A stretch of DNA of 64,000 nt. Source: Reticulitermes speratus. Lineage: Eukaryota > Arthropoda > Insecta > Blattodea > Rhinotermitidae. Positions 1 to 10,238 of the stretch are shown here, piece by piece; within the stretch, counting starts at the first letter, position 1, and the number at the start of each line of letters is the position of its first letter. Location: contig JAJKFL010000003.1 of the NCBI GenBank assembly GCA_021186555.1, positions 41,126,408-41,190,407 of the forward strand, read 5' to 3'. The translations under genes and the position numbers were made by a program. Under the pieces are notes generated by a model. The model worked only from the letters and a program-made list of their open reading frames with translations. It was not told where the DNA came from and made no database searches.

Positions 1-2817
1 GTGACAGCTTAGTTTCCATGACACTGAAGGAATGAATAGTAGGAAAAATGATTTATTAAATTTGGCTACACAATATTCCTTTCTCTTTTAGTGAAAGTCA
101 AGTTGGAGACTTCTTGGGGAAGTTGAAAATAAAAATAATTTCTAAAGCCTTGCTTCAAATAAGTCTTATTGAGGCCATTTTAAGTCCATAATCAGAGTTT
201 ACTTGGTCTCTTAATGAGTAATGTAAATTACACTATGTCTCTTGTACATTGTTCTATGTTCTATTAGTCTCTTGTTGTCAGCAGACAGACCTCCCATGAT
301 TTTTCAATAGAGAGGATATGTTTTCATGCTGATTCAGACTGTCTTAACGCCAACCAAAGCCACATAGAATATTAATTTGTACTGGATAAATTACGCATAA
401 GATATGTGAAAAGGAATGATGACTTACCAGAGCAGATACCTTGTTAATGACTAGTAGAAGAAAACAGAGAGGCTATTGTGTCCATACTGAAAAATTTTTC
501 CATAAATAAATGATAAGTTTCGTAATTCAAAGTAAAATTTAGGATATGTGAACACACAATGTTCATACTTTATCTAGCCTGTTGGGGCTGTTTACATAAG
601 ATATTACATTTTTAAAAAGACATAATAGGATGCTTTGTTGAAAATTCATTATATTTTGAAAAAGAGTGGGTATTTGACACTTAATAACACAAAGTCTTGT
701 TTTACAATGAAGGGTATATTCAGTTTTGTTTCACACAGTTTCAGAGCCCTAATGCTAATGTGACTGAGATCTGAATGCTGTTGAAGAACTGAAAATTTCA
801 ACTAGCATTAAAGGGCAACTCCAGTGAAAATGTTAACCTTATTTTTGTAACAGTCTCAATGTACAGTGTCTTGAAATTGGATTATGAAATACCATCACTC
901 GTGGCTTGTAATACAAATTTAAAAGTAAATTTTCTGCAGCTTAATGAATTACATTTCAGACTGAAGAAAGGTCACTGCTCGTTTTATCCTGTAAGTGTGG
1001 AGACACCACTAACTACATTGGATTGCTCCTAGGATTATTTGACATAAATAAAAAAAATATATATATATGTTTGGATTAGAGAAAAGGTACAGTTCTTTCC
1101 ATTTTTCATGTCTTCAGTGATATTAACTGATGAATTGACTTCTACCACTACAGGTTTTATTATACCTCAAATAAACTCAGGATTTCTATTATTCATTTTG
1201 AAACTTATTGTTTATGTCATGTCTAAGACTAGTGTTCTACTTCATGTAATATTTTCTAACACAGAACTTAGAATGCTATAAGCAGCTTCTGGGCAGAAAC
1301 AAATGACAAATTAAAAACAATCAGAATGATGTTCTGGTCCATTTATTTTTAGTTTAAAAAACTTGCACTTGTTACGCATATACTCAAGAAATCAGATTTG
1401 CTTGTATCATTTCCCCTCCTGAAATATGTATTAAAGAGTGATTTTTGAAATTTTTCTTGAAAGACATCTTTTCAGCAGAAATATTTTCAGATTTTTAGGT
1501 AAGATTGTTGGCAATTCTAACTGAAGTTTATGTTAAAGATGGACAGTGTCTGAGTATGGACCACATCAACTGAACAGAAGCAGCGCTGCATGATTGTAGC
1601 TTCTTGAGGCCAGCTGAAACAACTGAAAATACAACTTCTGGTATACACAAACAATTATCAATACCTACTTTCGTCTGTTGTAATCATTTGTGAATTTTTC
1701 TTGCAGTGAAAGCTGAGGAGAGGAATCCTTACAACATGAACACATTATAATAAAATTATGACACTGGCTGTGACACTGGAACCTGACTGCAAGGCATAGT
1801 CCATGGGCACAAACAAAGATAAACAGCATCCTTAGTGTATAGTACTGGGATCATCTGTACCACCACAATGAAAACTAATTCTGCGATGCAAAGTTGGTAA
1901 CTACAAATTCAGTCATGTTATCCAGATCGAAAGAAACAAATTTCAAGCAGTCCCCTAAATTATTCCTTTATGATCATTTTCATTTCTTACAAATCTGTAA
2001 TCCAAATTTTATAACGTGTAACTTATACCTGATGTTTTTTTTTTTTTTGTGAACTGCAGCTATAATAATTACAATACTGTATTTATACTTGTCAGGTTCA
2101 CCTGGGATTTTCCTATTCACCTGAGGTTCAGATCATTCTTTACTACTGCTGAAATTCTGACTGTGCCTGCTAAGAACATACTAGCACATACATATTTTTA
2201 ATTACATAGTTTCTGCATTTATAAGAATTTATTTATATGCCTAAGCATACTGAAATTAGAATTATTTATATACATATTATGCATATGTGAGTATATGAAA
2301 TTAAAGTGAACAGCTGCAGTCACCTGAAATACTATAACCCTAACGGAAAAATGTGTTTGCACTACAGTCTGTTTCTGCTTCCATAATGCATATGTATTGT
2401 GGTGCAACTATAAAAGGGTTTGGAGTACACATGATTTTGTAACTTGTTTTGTAATGAACTACAAAAACATCATCTAATTTCAGACCATACAGAAATGGAA
2501 GTGAAACACAAATTAAGATATGATGGTTGTTTCCTTTTGTGAGAAGTGAAACTTGTCAGTCTGCATATTTCTTAAACTGTCTTCAGCAGAATACAGTATG
2601 GAATGAATCGTAATATATGAAGAAATATGGTGACAGATACATACTTATCTGTGAACATTTCTAAGTATAGCCAAAAAAGAAGAGTTTCAATTATTATTGT
2701 TTTCAGCGCATGGACTTTGCTTAATTGCAGAAGTAAAGCACATATATTTCTATCGTTGTTCTGGCGCACCTGTGCAAGATGGTAGCTGCTGCTGCAGCGG
2801 CTAGGCTACAGCGGGGG
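1..2817 (-). other. 3' UTR and downstream flank of the bru3-like gene
   Basis: This AT-rich stretch follows the stop codon of the CELF/Bruno gene on the minus strand. No open reading frame here looks coding; the two short minus-strand frames at 2219-2407 and 2572-2769 have AT-driven composition and no motif. Minus-strand AATAAA hexamers (TTTATT on the plus strand) occur at 2228-2233, 1342-1347, 1156-1161 and 52-57, so several 3' UTR lengths are possible. Long 3' UTRs are usual in neuronal RNA-binding protein genes. Where the transcript really ends cannot be decided from sequence alone. Confidence 0.6.
2228..2233 (-). promoter_or_regulatory. candidate proximal poly(A) signal
   Basis: The minus strand reads AATAAA here, about 590 nt downstream of the stop codon. 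The next 30-60 nt on the minus strand, around 2160-2200, are rich in T and TG (for example TATGTATGTG), as expected of a downstream GU-rich element. It is the first such hexamer I found after the stop. Other hexamers further left could serve longer isoforms. Confidence 0.35.
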
Positions 2818-2945
2818 TTAGTAAGGGCGATTGGCATCCTTGGGCCTCTTTAACTGCACTTTGAGCCGCTTCATGCCTATCTGGAAACCATTCATGGCTT
2901 GAATAGCAGCTTGGGCGCTTGCTGGGTTGTCAAATGATACAAATC
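2818..2945 (-). CDS. bru3: CELF/Bruno-like protein, last coding exon (C-terminal half of RRM3)
   Basis: Terminal coding exon, residues 262 (split Gly codon) to 303 of the visible part of the protein, then TAA. It encodes the second half of RRM3: [20 protein letters not shown], then [20 protein letters not shown] and a final Tyr. The acceptor is TTTTCAG at 2946-2947; the exon starts GATTTGTA, which completes the Gly codon begun in the upstream exon. Intron phase 1 matches on both sides. The ending [10 protein letters not shown] is the signature of the CELF3-6 / bruno-3 branch; CELF1/2 proteins end KRSKNDSKPY. RRM3 binds GU-rich RNA in splicing and translational control, in nucleus and cytoplasm. 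The intron interrupts RNP1 (KCFG|FVSF). I see no frameshift or internal stop. Family certainty is very high; the exact paralogue is inferred from this tail and the linker. Confidence 0.97.
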
Positions 2946-3225
2946 CTGAAAATAAAACAACAGAAATAAGATGTATTATGTATATTTACTTACATCATGT
3001 AAAATGTTATATTACATACTGCATTTACTTATAAAGAAAGCTGCCAATGTAATTAGATTTTGAACATGGCAGAAAAGGAAGACATTTGATTACCATCTAT
3101 AAGCCAATCAGACGAGCAGCAGTCTTACATTCAGTGATAACATTAAGTTACTTTTGTACGTGAATGAAGAACAAGATTCCTGTGTAACACAGCAAAAAGA
3201 AACATGATGTGATTGTGTTATTTAC
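2946..3225 (-). other. short intron inside RRM3
   Basis: A 280-bp intron, far shorter than the others in this gene. The minus-strand donor is G|GTAAAT at 3225-3224 and the acceptor is TTTTCAG at 2947-2946. It splits the RNP1 motif in a glycine codon. No repeat was recognised in it. Confidence 0.9.
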
Positions 3226-3384
3226 CAAAGCATTTGCTCTGGTTGGTGGCGCGGTCAATGAACACCTTGGAACTGATAACATTCCCGAATGGTAAGAACA
3301 TCTGCATCAGTTCAGCATCGCCAAACTCCTGAGGTAAATGGTAGATGAAAAGGTTGCAGCCTTCTGGTCCTGAGATGGAGCAGC
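3226..3384 (-). CDS. bru3: CELF/Bruno-like protein, exon with N-terminal half of RRM3
   Basis: A 159-nt exon, phase 1 at both ends, covering residues 209-262 of the visible fragment. It reads [16 protein letters not shown], then [20 protein letters not shown] and [20 protein letters not shown]2 (LFIYHL) is at about residues 220-225 and RNP1 (KCFGFVSF) starts at about 259 and continues in the next exon. The acceptor is GGCATAG at 3385-3386 on the minus strand, and the donor G|GTAAAT ends the exon at 3226. [20 protein letters not shown] is close to vertebrate CELF4 and to insect bruno-3. It is conserved as a real exon with no stop or gap. The segment supplies the beta1-alpha1-beta2 part of the third RNA-recognition motif. 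Confidence 0.97.
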
Positions 3385-3769
3385 CTATGCCAGACAAAAA
3401 GACAAGCAGAGATCAGCACAGAACTTATTTCACTGCTTATATGGACTCAGGCATTGCTGATCTACTGACAACACTGTATCGAAAATAAAACCTTATCTTT
3501 GAAGGCTACATTTAAATCACACTATTTGACTGCTTTAATTTTGTTCTCATTTTGCTGTGAGATCAAAGAGAGTGATGAGGGATTTTGAATTGAATATGAA
3601 ACACGAATTTATTAAAATCTCGAAGAAAGGAATGTTTGGCATACTGTCTTAACACCACAGCATTAATACGCAGCTAAAAATGTGTTGAGGACATCATGAG
3701 TCAAGATTATTCAGCATTTGATAAATACTAGCTGGACATGCAAAAAATGAAGATTACAGTCTTTTGCAA

Positions 3770-3850
3770 TGTGACACTATGTGGTTTAGTAGATAGGTGT
3801 TAACATTTTGGAAGAACCTGCTGTCTCCTTCTTCAGTGAATCTGGAAAGT
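3770..3850. repeat. degenerate foldback-family fragment
   Basis: The plus strand carries TTAACATTTTGGAAGAACC followed by CTGTCTCCTTCTTCAGTG. Reversed, this gives CTGAAGAAGGAG ... CTTCCAAAATG, a decayed version of the CTGAAGATGG ... CCGAAACGTCGG core seen in better copies at 34.7 and 57.3 kb. Short and diverged. Confidence 0.5.
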
Positions 3851-4315
3851 GTACTGTAAATTTTACTGGGGAAATGAAAGATTCCTAAGTCATAACCTGA
3901 GTTGTTACTTTGGAATTTTACTCCTATTCATACAAAGAGTTAATAGTTTCTACTGAGTTTCTACTGAACTAATATATATATTTTAAGTGGTATTCCAATG
4001 TAGAAAAACACTTATTATTTGTAGTATAGTTTCAAGATACTTAATGGGTTGCTACAGTGAAAGAGTTAATTAACCAAACTGCAGACTGAATTACTTGTGT
4101 GTTAGAAATAATGTTCTTTATAAGAAAATTTATTCTTTTTCCCAGAACTTGATATTTTGTGACTGGAACTGTCAAATGCTAATGAATATAAAGGAAGAAC
4201 ATTTCAAACAACAAACCTTTCGTTAGTACTGCTCAGAAGGGAGATGAAGAGAATCAGTTCACATAAAAAAGAAATGGGGTTTGTAAAATTATCATAACAA
4301 CATATTTAAGGATTC

Positions 4316-4590
4316 ATGTCTTCTGGGATGTGACACTGTGTTGCTGGGTTGGTGTTTCCTGATGTCTCAAATGAATTTAATCCCTTCATCTTCAAGCACT
4401 GAGACACTGAAGAAGAACGGGACACTTGAAAATGAAGGCACTATATTCCTATGAAAAGTTAGGAAGCACTAACCCAGTGACAAAGTGTCACATCCCATCA
4501 ATCCTTCAAGACAAAGGCACTACGTTCTTCCACGCATCAGAAAACACTAACTCAGTCACAGAGCATCACATCCCAGCAGACCTAGACCCT
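4316..4590. repeat. degenerate foldback-family copy, about one and a half units
   Basis: The left side reads CTTCTGGGATGTGACACTG and GGTTGGTGTTTCCTGATG; the right side reads CACTAACCCAGTGACAAAG and GTGTCACATCCCA, its inverted complement. A further half unit follows (GAAAACACTAACTCAGTCAC, then CATCACATCCCAGCAGACC). Between the arms are CTTCATCTTCAAG and CTTGAAAATGAAGG. This is the same family as 7228-7460 and 57168-57401. The open reading frame at 4426-4695 is a by-product of this repeat. Confidence 0.6.
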
Positions 4591-6569
4591 CCACAAAACT
4601 GCTGTAGAAACCTCAAATCGTACCTAGTATACTTAAGGTTCTTTAGTTTCATGAACACACATGACTTGGAAGACTGTTCTTATCAGAATGATTAAATTAT
4701 CACATTAACTATTTCATGTTAACTCATGTCAGTTTATAAAGATAATTTTATATTTTACTTATCAATATAATAGGTGTTAAAATTGAATTTTAGGTTCATT
4801 CATTTGAAAACTTGTTCCTTCATGTGAGATTTGGAGGTTCTCATGGTGATGACTGAATAATACTGTCATCTTCTTATTGCCTGATAGAGATATCACATAT
4901 TTCTTAAACACATTAAGTATGTTAATTTTATTGGGTTAAATAGAAAGTGTTTGAGCAATTGATTACAAAGAGAGGTTGGCGATGGAAGTTACATCTTCCA
5001 GGGGTTGGCACTACTAATGGAAGGTGATGAAAGTCAACATACTGTTCAAATAAAGACAGCCATGAGATATGTACATGAGAATGGTATCATACCTCCAAAA
5101 TTCTGAGAGTGGAAAAACTGGTTCACTTTTACTGTTCCAAATTTTAAGCAAAACATGACACAATATTCCATGTCAGTTTTGTGTAAATAACATTTTAAAA
5201 TTTTCGTATATAATATTCTACTATTTCCTAGTTTGCTAATAACATTTTATGGCTTAGTTTCATTTTAAATATCTGATGAAGGAGAAACTGAATTTGGGTT
5301 AAATAATTTTCAGATAAGCAAATTTAATTTGCATGAAATGTGGGACAAAACATAATTACAGAGCAATTTGGTGGCGTACTTACACTTCAGACTTGTATTC
5401 AAAACGTTTCCATTGCGAAATCTGGCCATGTACCCAGCTACCAGACAGAAATTTATAGGTCACAAAAATCCAAACCAACCAAATGTAATTTTTGTGATTA
5501 AATGAAGACATACATGGTAATATTCAACGCTACAAGGTAGAGATTTATATGTTTCTGCAGTAACTTCTGGCCAGTACTGGTTGGCATCTTTAAAAAGGCC
5601 GTGATTGTTTGTGTATAACTCTTACTTATTCACCATTTATGATCTCAACCGATTTACAGCTAAACAACCTCTGCGTTACAACAGTGCTGTTAAATAACCC
5701 AAGAATGAAAAGTAATCATATGCTTTTAGAATTAAGGTTAGTGAGTCACCCACAGAGGATCTTTTAACACGTACATACTATTCTTAATGTACAGATCAGC
5801 AATACCCACCGTTCATTCTCGATTACACTAAAATGCAGAATAAAATAAGAAAACATACGTATTAAATAAGTAGTAAATACAACCAACCTTTATTAGCGTA
5901 ACAATGATTCCACTGTAGTGATGTTATTCCAAGTGCCAGCCACTTACGTTAAATCAGAAGCCTGTGGCGATTTATTTACAGTGTAAAGTTACATGATACA
6001 CACCATCACTGATCATTAGCCAAATAAAATAAAAACTAGTTATTAATTAGAAAAGAACACACAAACAAACAATAGGTTGGGCATTACACTGGGAACAACA
6101 GAACATCGACAATAGGAACAACGGCGGAATATTAAAAAAGTGCACAGCACCATTTTTTGCGCCAAAAATAAATAACTGAACCTAACAAATCAAAATCTGA
6201 GAATAAAGTAATGCTTTGACATTCACACAGAATGCAAGTTAAAAAATAAATTAATAGACACAGACACTGTATATTAATTAAAAAGTAATGCAATGCATTA
6301 ATGCACCAAAATGTCTCTTATATGCCTTACACATAAAAAACATTCACTCACGCACACATATACATACACTTCATTCACCCTGCATTTACACTATTAAATA
6401 TATATATGTGTGTGTGTATATATATATTTCCTTTTGCAACAGAAAAGGCTTTGTACAAAAGTTTCATTAGTTTATTATATTTTCTATTTGCATATGCAAT
6501 GTTCTGTCATATGAAAGCCCATTCAATGCTGTTATTTCCGATTTTATAAATATTTTTGGAAACAACAGG

Positions 6570-6570
6570 A

Positions 6571-6604
<34 letters not shown>
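6570..6604. repeat. (AAT)n microsatellite
   Basis: About eleven uninterrupted AAT units within intronic sequence. Confidence 0.9.
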
Positions 6605-6606
<2 letters not shown>

Positions 6607-7227
6607 CAGTAAAACTTTTGTACAGTACTTGAAGCTGTGGGGTTTTAAAATACTATAAAGTTCTTAAATAATTGTTTTATAACAGCTTTTTCTCGTATTT
6701 CCTTTTCTGTAATACAATCTTAATATTGAGAGTTTAGCAGAGGTGCAAAAAGTTTTCATAGAAATTCTACATGGATATAACGAAACAGAACTATGCAGGA
6801 CTTAACTGTGTATATGTACAGGGAATCCAATTTAAGAGTAAATAATTTTCTCCACAATTTGTTGATGGTAAGTCAAATCCTTGCTGTGGAATCATTATGT
6901 CCTGTCACCTAACCGACTCTTTTTAAACGGGTCTCTTGAAAAGCTGCTGATGGTAAGATGAATTTTACTGCCTTGCTGACTCACAAGAAACCTAACATTA
7001 GTTTTCCTCATGTATCAGGTGAGTGGTACTGTGGTCTATTTTGTGGATGAAGGTAAATTAAGTATACCTTTGAACAAATAATATTTCTTCACAATATTTT
7101 GATACAATGTTCTTCGTGGAGGAAATGTTAAAGAATGTGTTGCAGAAAATATATTGGTAGGGCAGTGCCATGTAAAGCAAAGATTGCAATGCAAGATTTG
7201 AGATTTCCACAGCCTTCTTTGTTGAGG

Positions 7228-7460
7228 ATTCATGTTTTGAATGTCATGCTGTGCTGCTGGGTTGGTGTTTCCCAACGTTTAGAAGGAAGGTACTCATGCT
7301 TTCATCTTCAAGGGTTACCTGGTCCAAGAGGGGTCCATTGTTCTTGGACCCCTCAATTCTGTAAGTTGAAGGCACTACATTCCTTCAAAATGTCAGAAAA
7401 CACTAACCCAATGATACAGTATCACATGCCAGAAGACCCGAATCCTCTACGACTGAAAGT
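7228..7460. repeat. degenerate foldback-family copy
   Basis: The left arm has GCTGGGTTGGTGTTTCCCAA followed by CGTTTAGAAGGAAGG; the right arm has ACATTCCTTCAAAATGTC followed by AGAAAACACTAACCC and ATCACATGCCAGAAG. The middle contains a second nested hairpin (GGTCCAAGAGG / CTTGGACCCC). The structure matches the family at 4.3 kb. The 129-codon frame at 7135-7524 passes through it and is not considered coding. Confidence 0.6.
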
Positions 7461-7858
7461 TCTTAACTGCAAGCTCAGTGGTACAAACAAGAAAAATTGG
7501 AAGAGTCATGTGTTAACAAAATAGAAACTTTATGATAATGGTGCCTTAATAGAAGCAAGCCCAAGGAAAACACTATGTCTCTGGCCTCTTCAGGATGGAA
7601 TTCGAAATAGTACAGTTCATGATGCAACAAAAGTGTTAAAACCATAACTTTACAAAATGATATTACACAGTCTTCTGCCACCAGGTTGTGAACTGAAAGT
7701 CCTAATGTTACAAGGTATCAGGTATCAGTGGCTCAGAATTTACATTACATGCTAATAAGGCATGGTTTTGATTTAAATGGATGTGTGAAGATTTGCAATA
7801 ATAAATATCAGTAAACAGGCAATCTGCCAGTTTTTTATGATGTGCCTTTACATGCAAG

Positions 7859-8075
7859 ATTTGAGGTTCTCTCATCAGTGTTGCTAAATATTCAAGTCTT
7901 TTGAGAAGTCACACTGTCTTACTGGGCACGTTTTGAAAGAACATAATGCCTTCACCTTCAGTGTGAAGCAGTCCAAGAAGCACTGCTACACTTGGTGGAC
8001 TGCTTGAACCTAAGATGAAGACATTACAATCCTTGGAAGCATCAGTAATTACTCTACAAGTTGACACACAGTAAC
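7859..8075. repeat. degenerate foldback-family copy
   Basis: GGGCACGTTTTGAAAGAAC, CTTCACCTTCAGTGTGAAG, then CCTAAGATGAAGACATTAC and CTTGGAAGCATCAGTAA show the family plan of two inverted arms with CCTTCA/TGAAGG cores. It also holds an inner hairpin, GCAGTCCAAGAAGC against CTTGGTGGACTGC. Strongly diverged. Confidence 0.45.
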
Positions 8076-9281
8076 ATGAAAGAAAACTTTAATTTTCTGC
8101 CTTTACTTGAGCTGAAAACTGGAGTTTGGTACAAAATCAGTGCTCAGAGATGAATAGGGTCTGTATTTCACTAAGAAACAAAGAACGAATTCTGAAAGCT
8201 ATGCGAAGTTAATTCTGGGACCTATCTTCAACCAATTTAGTAAATAAAACAAAATTTTATGGGCACTTACTGCAGGACAATGCACAGCACACATACAGCC
8301 AATAATTCCATGGACATATTAACTTCAGTTTCTGGTAAACAAGTAATTAGTTAAGGACAGTGGATTTGTGGGGTACATCAAAGGATTGAGTTTATTTGTG
8401 TGAATAATCCTTGTTCTCTGCCAGAACAGAAAACAAAAATTTAGAAAGAAATTTCAGCTATCACCAGGTAACAGCTTCATCAAACATTCAGAAAAATCTT
8501 CTTAAGGTATAAGGTATGGACAAAAGTGGATGGTTGACAACTCAAGACCCTGCCGTAAAATGGGGGACGTTAGGTTGCAGGGAAAAAGCAGGCCATGAAA
8601 CTTCAGCATCTGCTGCATTGGTATGTGAAAGGCTTATCATAATGACTAATGGAATCCAGCACTCTTAAATTAGATACTCTGCATTTATACAAAAGATGTA
8701 TATTCTTATATTAATGGAAAAACTAACACAAGTGTGACAATAAAGAGACATACATATTTTTATATTTTATTAAGACATTAAATGCAGTTCAATGCAGTTG
8801 TCTATTTACAGTGTTATGGGTATGTATAGATTTAGGAATCCTATGATTTTGTTCTGATATACAGAGTTTAACAAAGATCTGGACCTTTTGGACCCTAACA
8901 GATATATAGGTCATTTACAGTTTATCACTGTTCGACTGCTCCATACAGAAGATACTGCAATAGGTAGTGTGGTTTTAAAATTCAGCAACTGATTTTACAG
9001 CTTTCCTGCAGGTCCTAAGATAAAACGGGCATTATCGCAGTTTACTCAATTTACCATCACATATTTCTGACTGGCAAAGATAAATGCAATTGTCCCTGAT
9101 GGACCTCTACATTCAGACTTATGTTAAACTCTATATGTTGAAAAAGAACAGACTAAATAATTAAACAAAAACACACTCAACTATGAACATATTCACATTT
9201 AATTACTGCAATGTAATCAGCTTAGTACTAAGTTAAGGTTTTAGACAGGAAAATGTAATATACAGGGAAGTTTTATGAAAG

Positions 9282-9915
9282 AAGGTAACAAGCACTCTGA
9301 TGTAAAGAACTTTATTCTGACTTTGATATATACATGATATATGGGTAGCAGATGGTACATATAAGAATTACACATAGTCACCATTCATGTATTTGTCCCA
9401 CTGTCGCACTAAGGCTTGTATCCTCTGATATTAGAAATTAGTGTCAATTTTCTGTAACCAGGTGACAGCTTGCTTCCTGTCAGCATGTGCTGCAAACTGC
9501 TTGCTAGCCAGGCGCTTCTTAAGGGGTCCAAACAGATGGAAGTCACCGGCCATCATACTGCCAACTAGACTTGTGACTGATTACAGCGCTACAGCTGGGT
9601 AGTTACAGACCACCCTCTCTACAGTTCCAATCTCAATGTCCATTGATTTCCATCTCTTTGGACCCTTTAAGAAGCACCTGGCTGGCAAGCAACTTGGAAC
9701 AGATGCCAACATAAAGCAAGCTGTCACCTCCAGTTTACATAAACTTGACACCGACTTCTTCTACGCCAGGATACAAGCCCTGGTGCCACAGTAAGACAAA
9801 TGTTAAATGTCAATGGTAATTGTGTGGAGGGCTGATGTGTACCATCTGTTACCCATGTGCCATCCACACATCAAAGTCAGAAAAAAGTTCTTGGCATCAG
9901 GGTGTCTGTTACCTT
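9282..9915. mobile_element. inverted pair of mariner-like transposon 3' ends
   Basis: The right half (about 9590-9915, plus strand) decodes, with frame breaks, to a mariner-type transposase tail: HLFGPLKKHLAGKQ, later KQAVTS, DTDFFYARIQALV. The left half (9282 to about 9560) is a second, separately diverged copy of the same tail on the minus strand. Outer ends match as inverted repeats: AAGGTAACA at the left and TGTTACCTT at the right, each followed inward by a TCTGACTTTGA-type block. Both copies are too short and broken to make transposase. It is a foldback derivative built from two terminal segments of one DNA transposon family. The catalytic DD region is absent. Confidence 0.7.
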
Positions 9916-10154
9916 ATTTTCAGCAACTATTTTGTACAATATACACAAAATAAAAGTTGGTATGGTTACTGGAACCAATGAGCATCCACAAATCTGAAGC
10001 AATTTACTTCACAGGAATAACAGGACTGTCAGAGACAAGGGTTATGTATGGAGGACTTTTTGCACCACTGAATGTTATAGTTTAAATAATATAATTCAAG
10101 GTATAAATTTTGCAGATTGGTTTACTTTTTCCTTTTGTTCCTTATATTTCTTAC

Positions 10155-10238
10155 CTTCCCTTTGCGTAGGGGGGACGGTGGACATCGGTTGGGGAATGGC
10201 CTGCGGGAACTGGCCGTAAACCGCAGCAGCGGGGTACG
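10155..10238 (-). CDS. bru3: CELF/Bruno-like protein, linker exon ending TQREG
   Basis: An 84-nt exon, phase 1 to phase 1, residues 181-209. It encodes YPAAAVYGQFPQAIPQP and MSTVPPTQRE, with split codons at both edges (Ala on entry, Gly on exit). The acceptor is TTCTCTTCTGGCAG, a good pyrimidine tract, and the donor is GAAG|GTAAGAAA. It aligns with the last part of the vertebrate CELF4 linker (PAAYGQISQAFPQP ... QQQREG), just before RRM3. This low-complexity Ala/Pro/Gln segment belongs to the divergent domain of CELF proteins, which carries activation or repression function and localisation signals. The junction with the next exon reproduces [11 protein letters not shown], which fixes both splice sites. 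Confidence 0.95.

Larger units (their letters stand above)
3385..10154 (-). other. intron with degenerate foldback repeats
   Basis: A 6.8-kb intron between the TQREG exon and the first RRM3 exon. It holds several degraded copies of the foldback family (3.8, 4.3-4.6, 7.2-7.5 and 7.9-8.1 kb), an (AAT)n microsatellite at 6570-6604, TG/TA-rich sequence near 6400-6430 and an inverted pair of mariner 3' ends at 9282-9915. The frames at 4426-4695 and 7135-7524 run through foldback copies and have no protein motif. The rest is AT-rich intronic sequence in which I recognise nothing. Confidence 0.8.

Noticed and set aside
4426..4695. 89-codon plus-strand frame
   Set aside because: It reads through a foldback repeat; the peptide repeats (NPVTKCHIP, NSVTEHHIP) reflect repeat arms, not a protein family.
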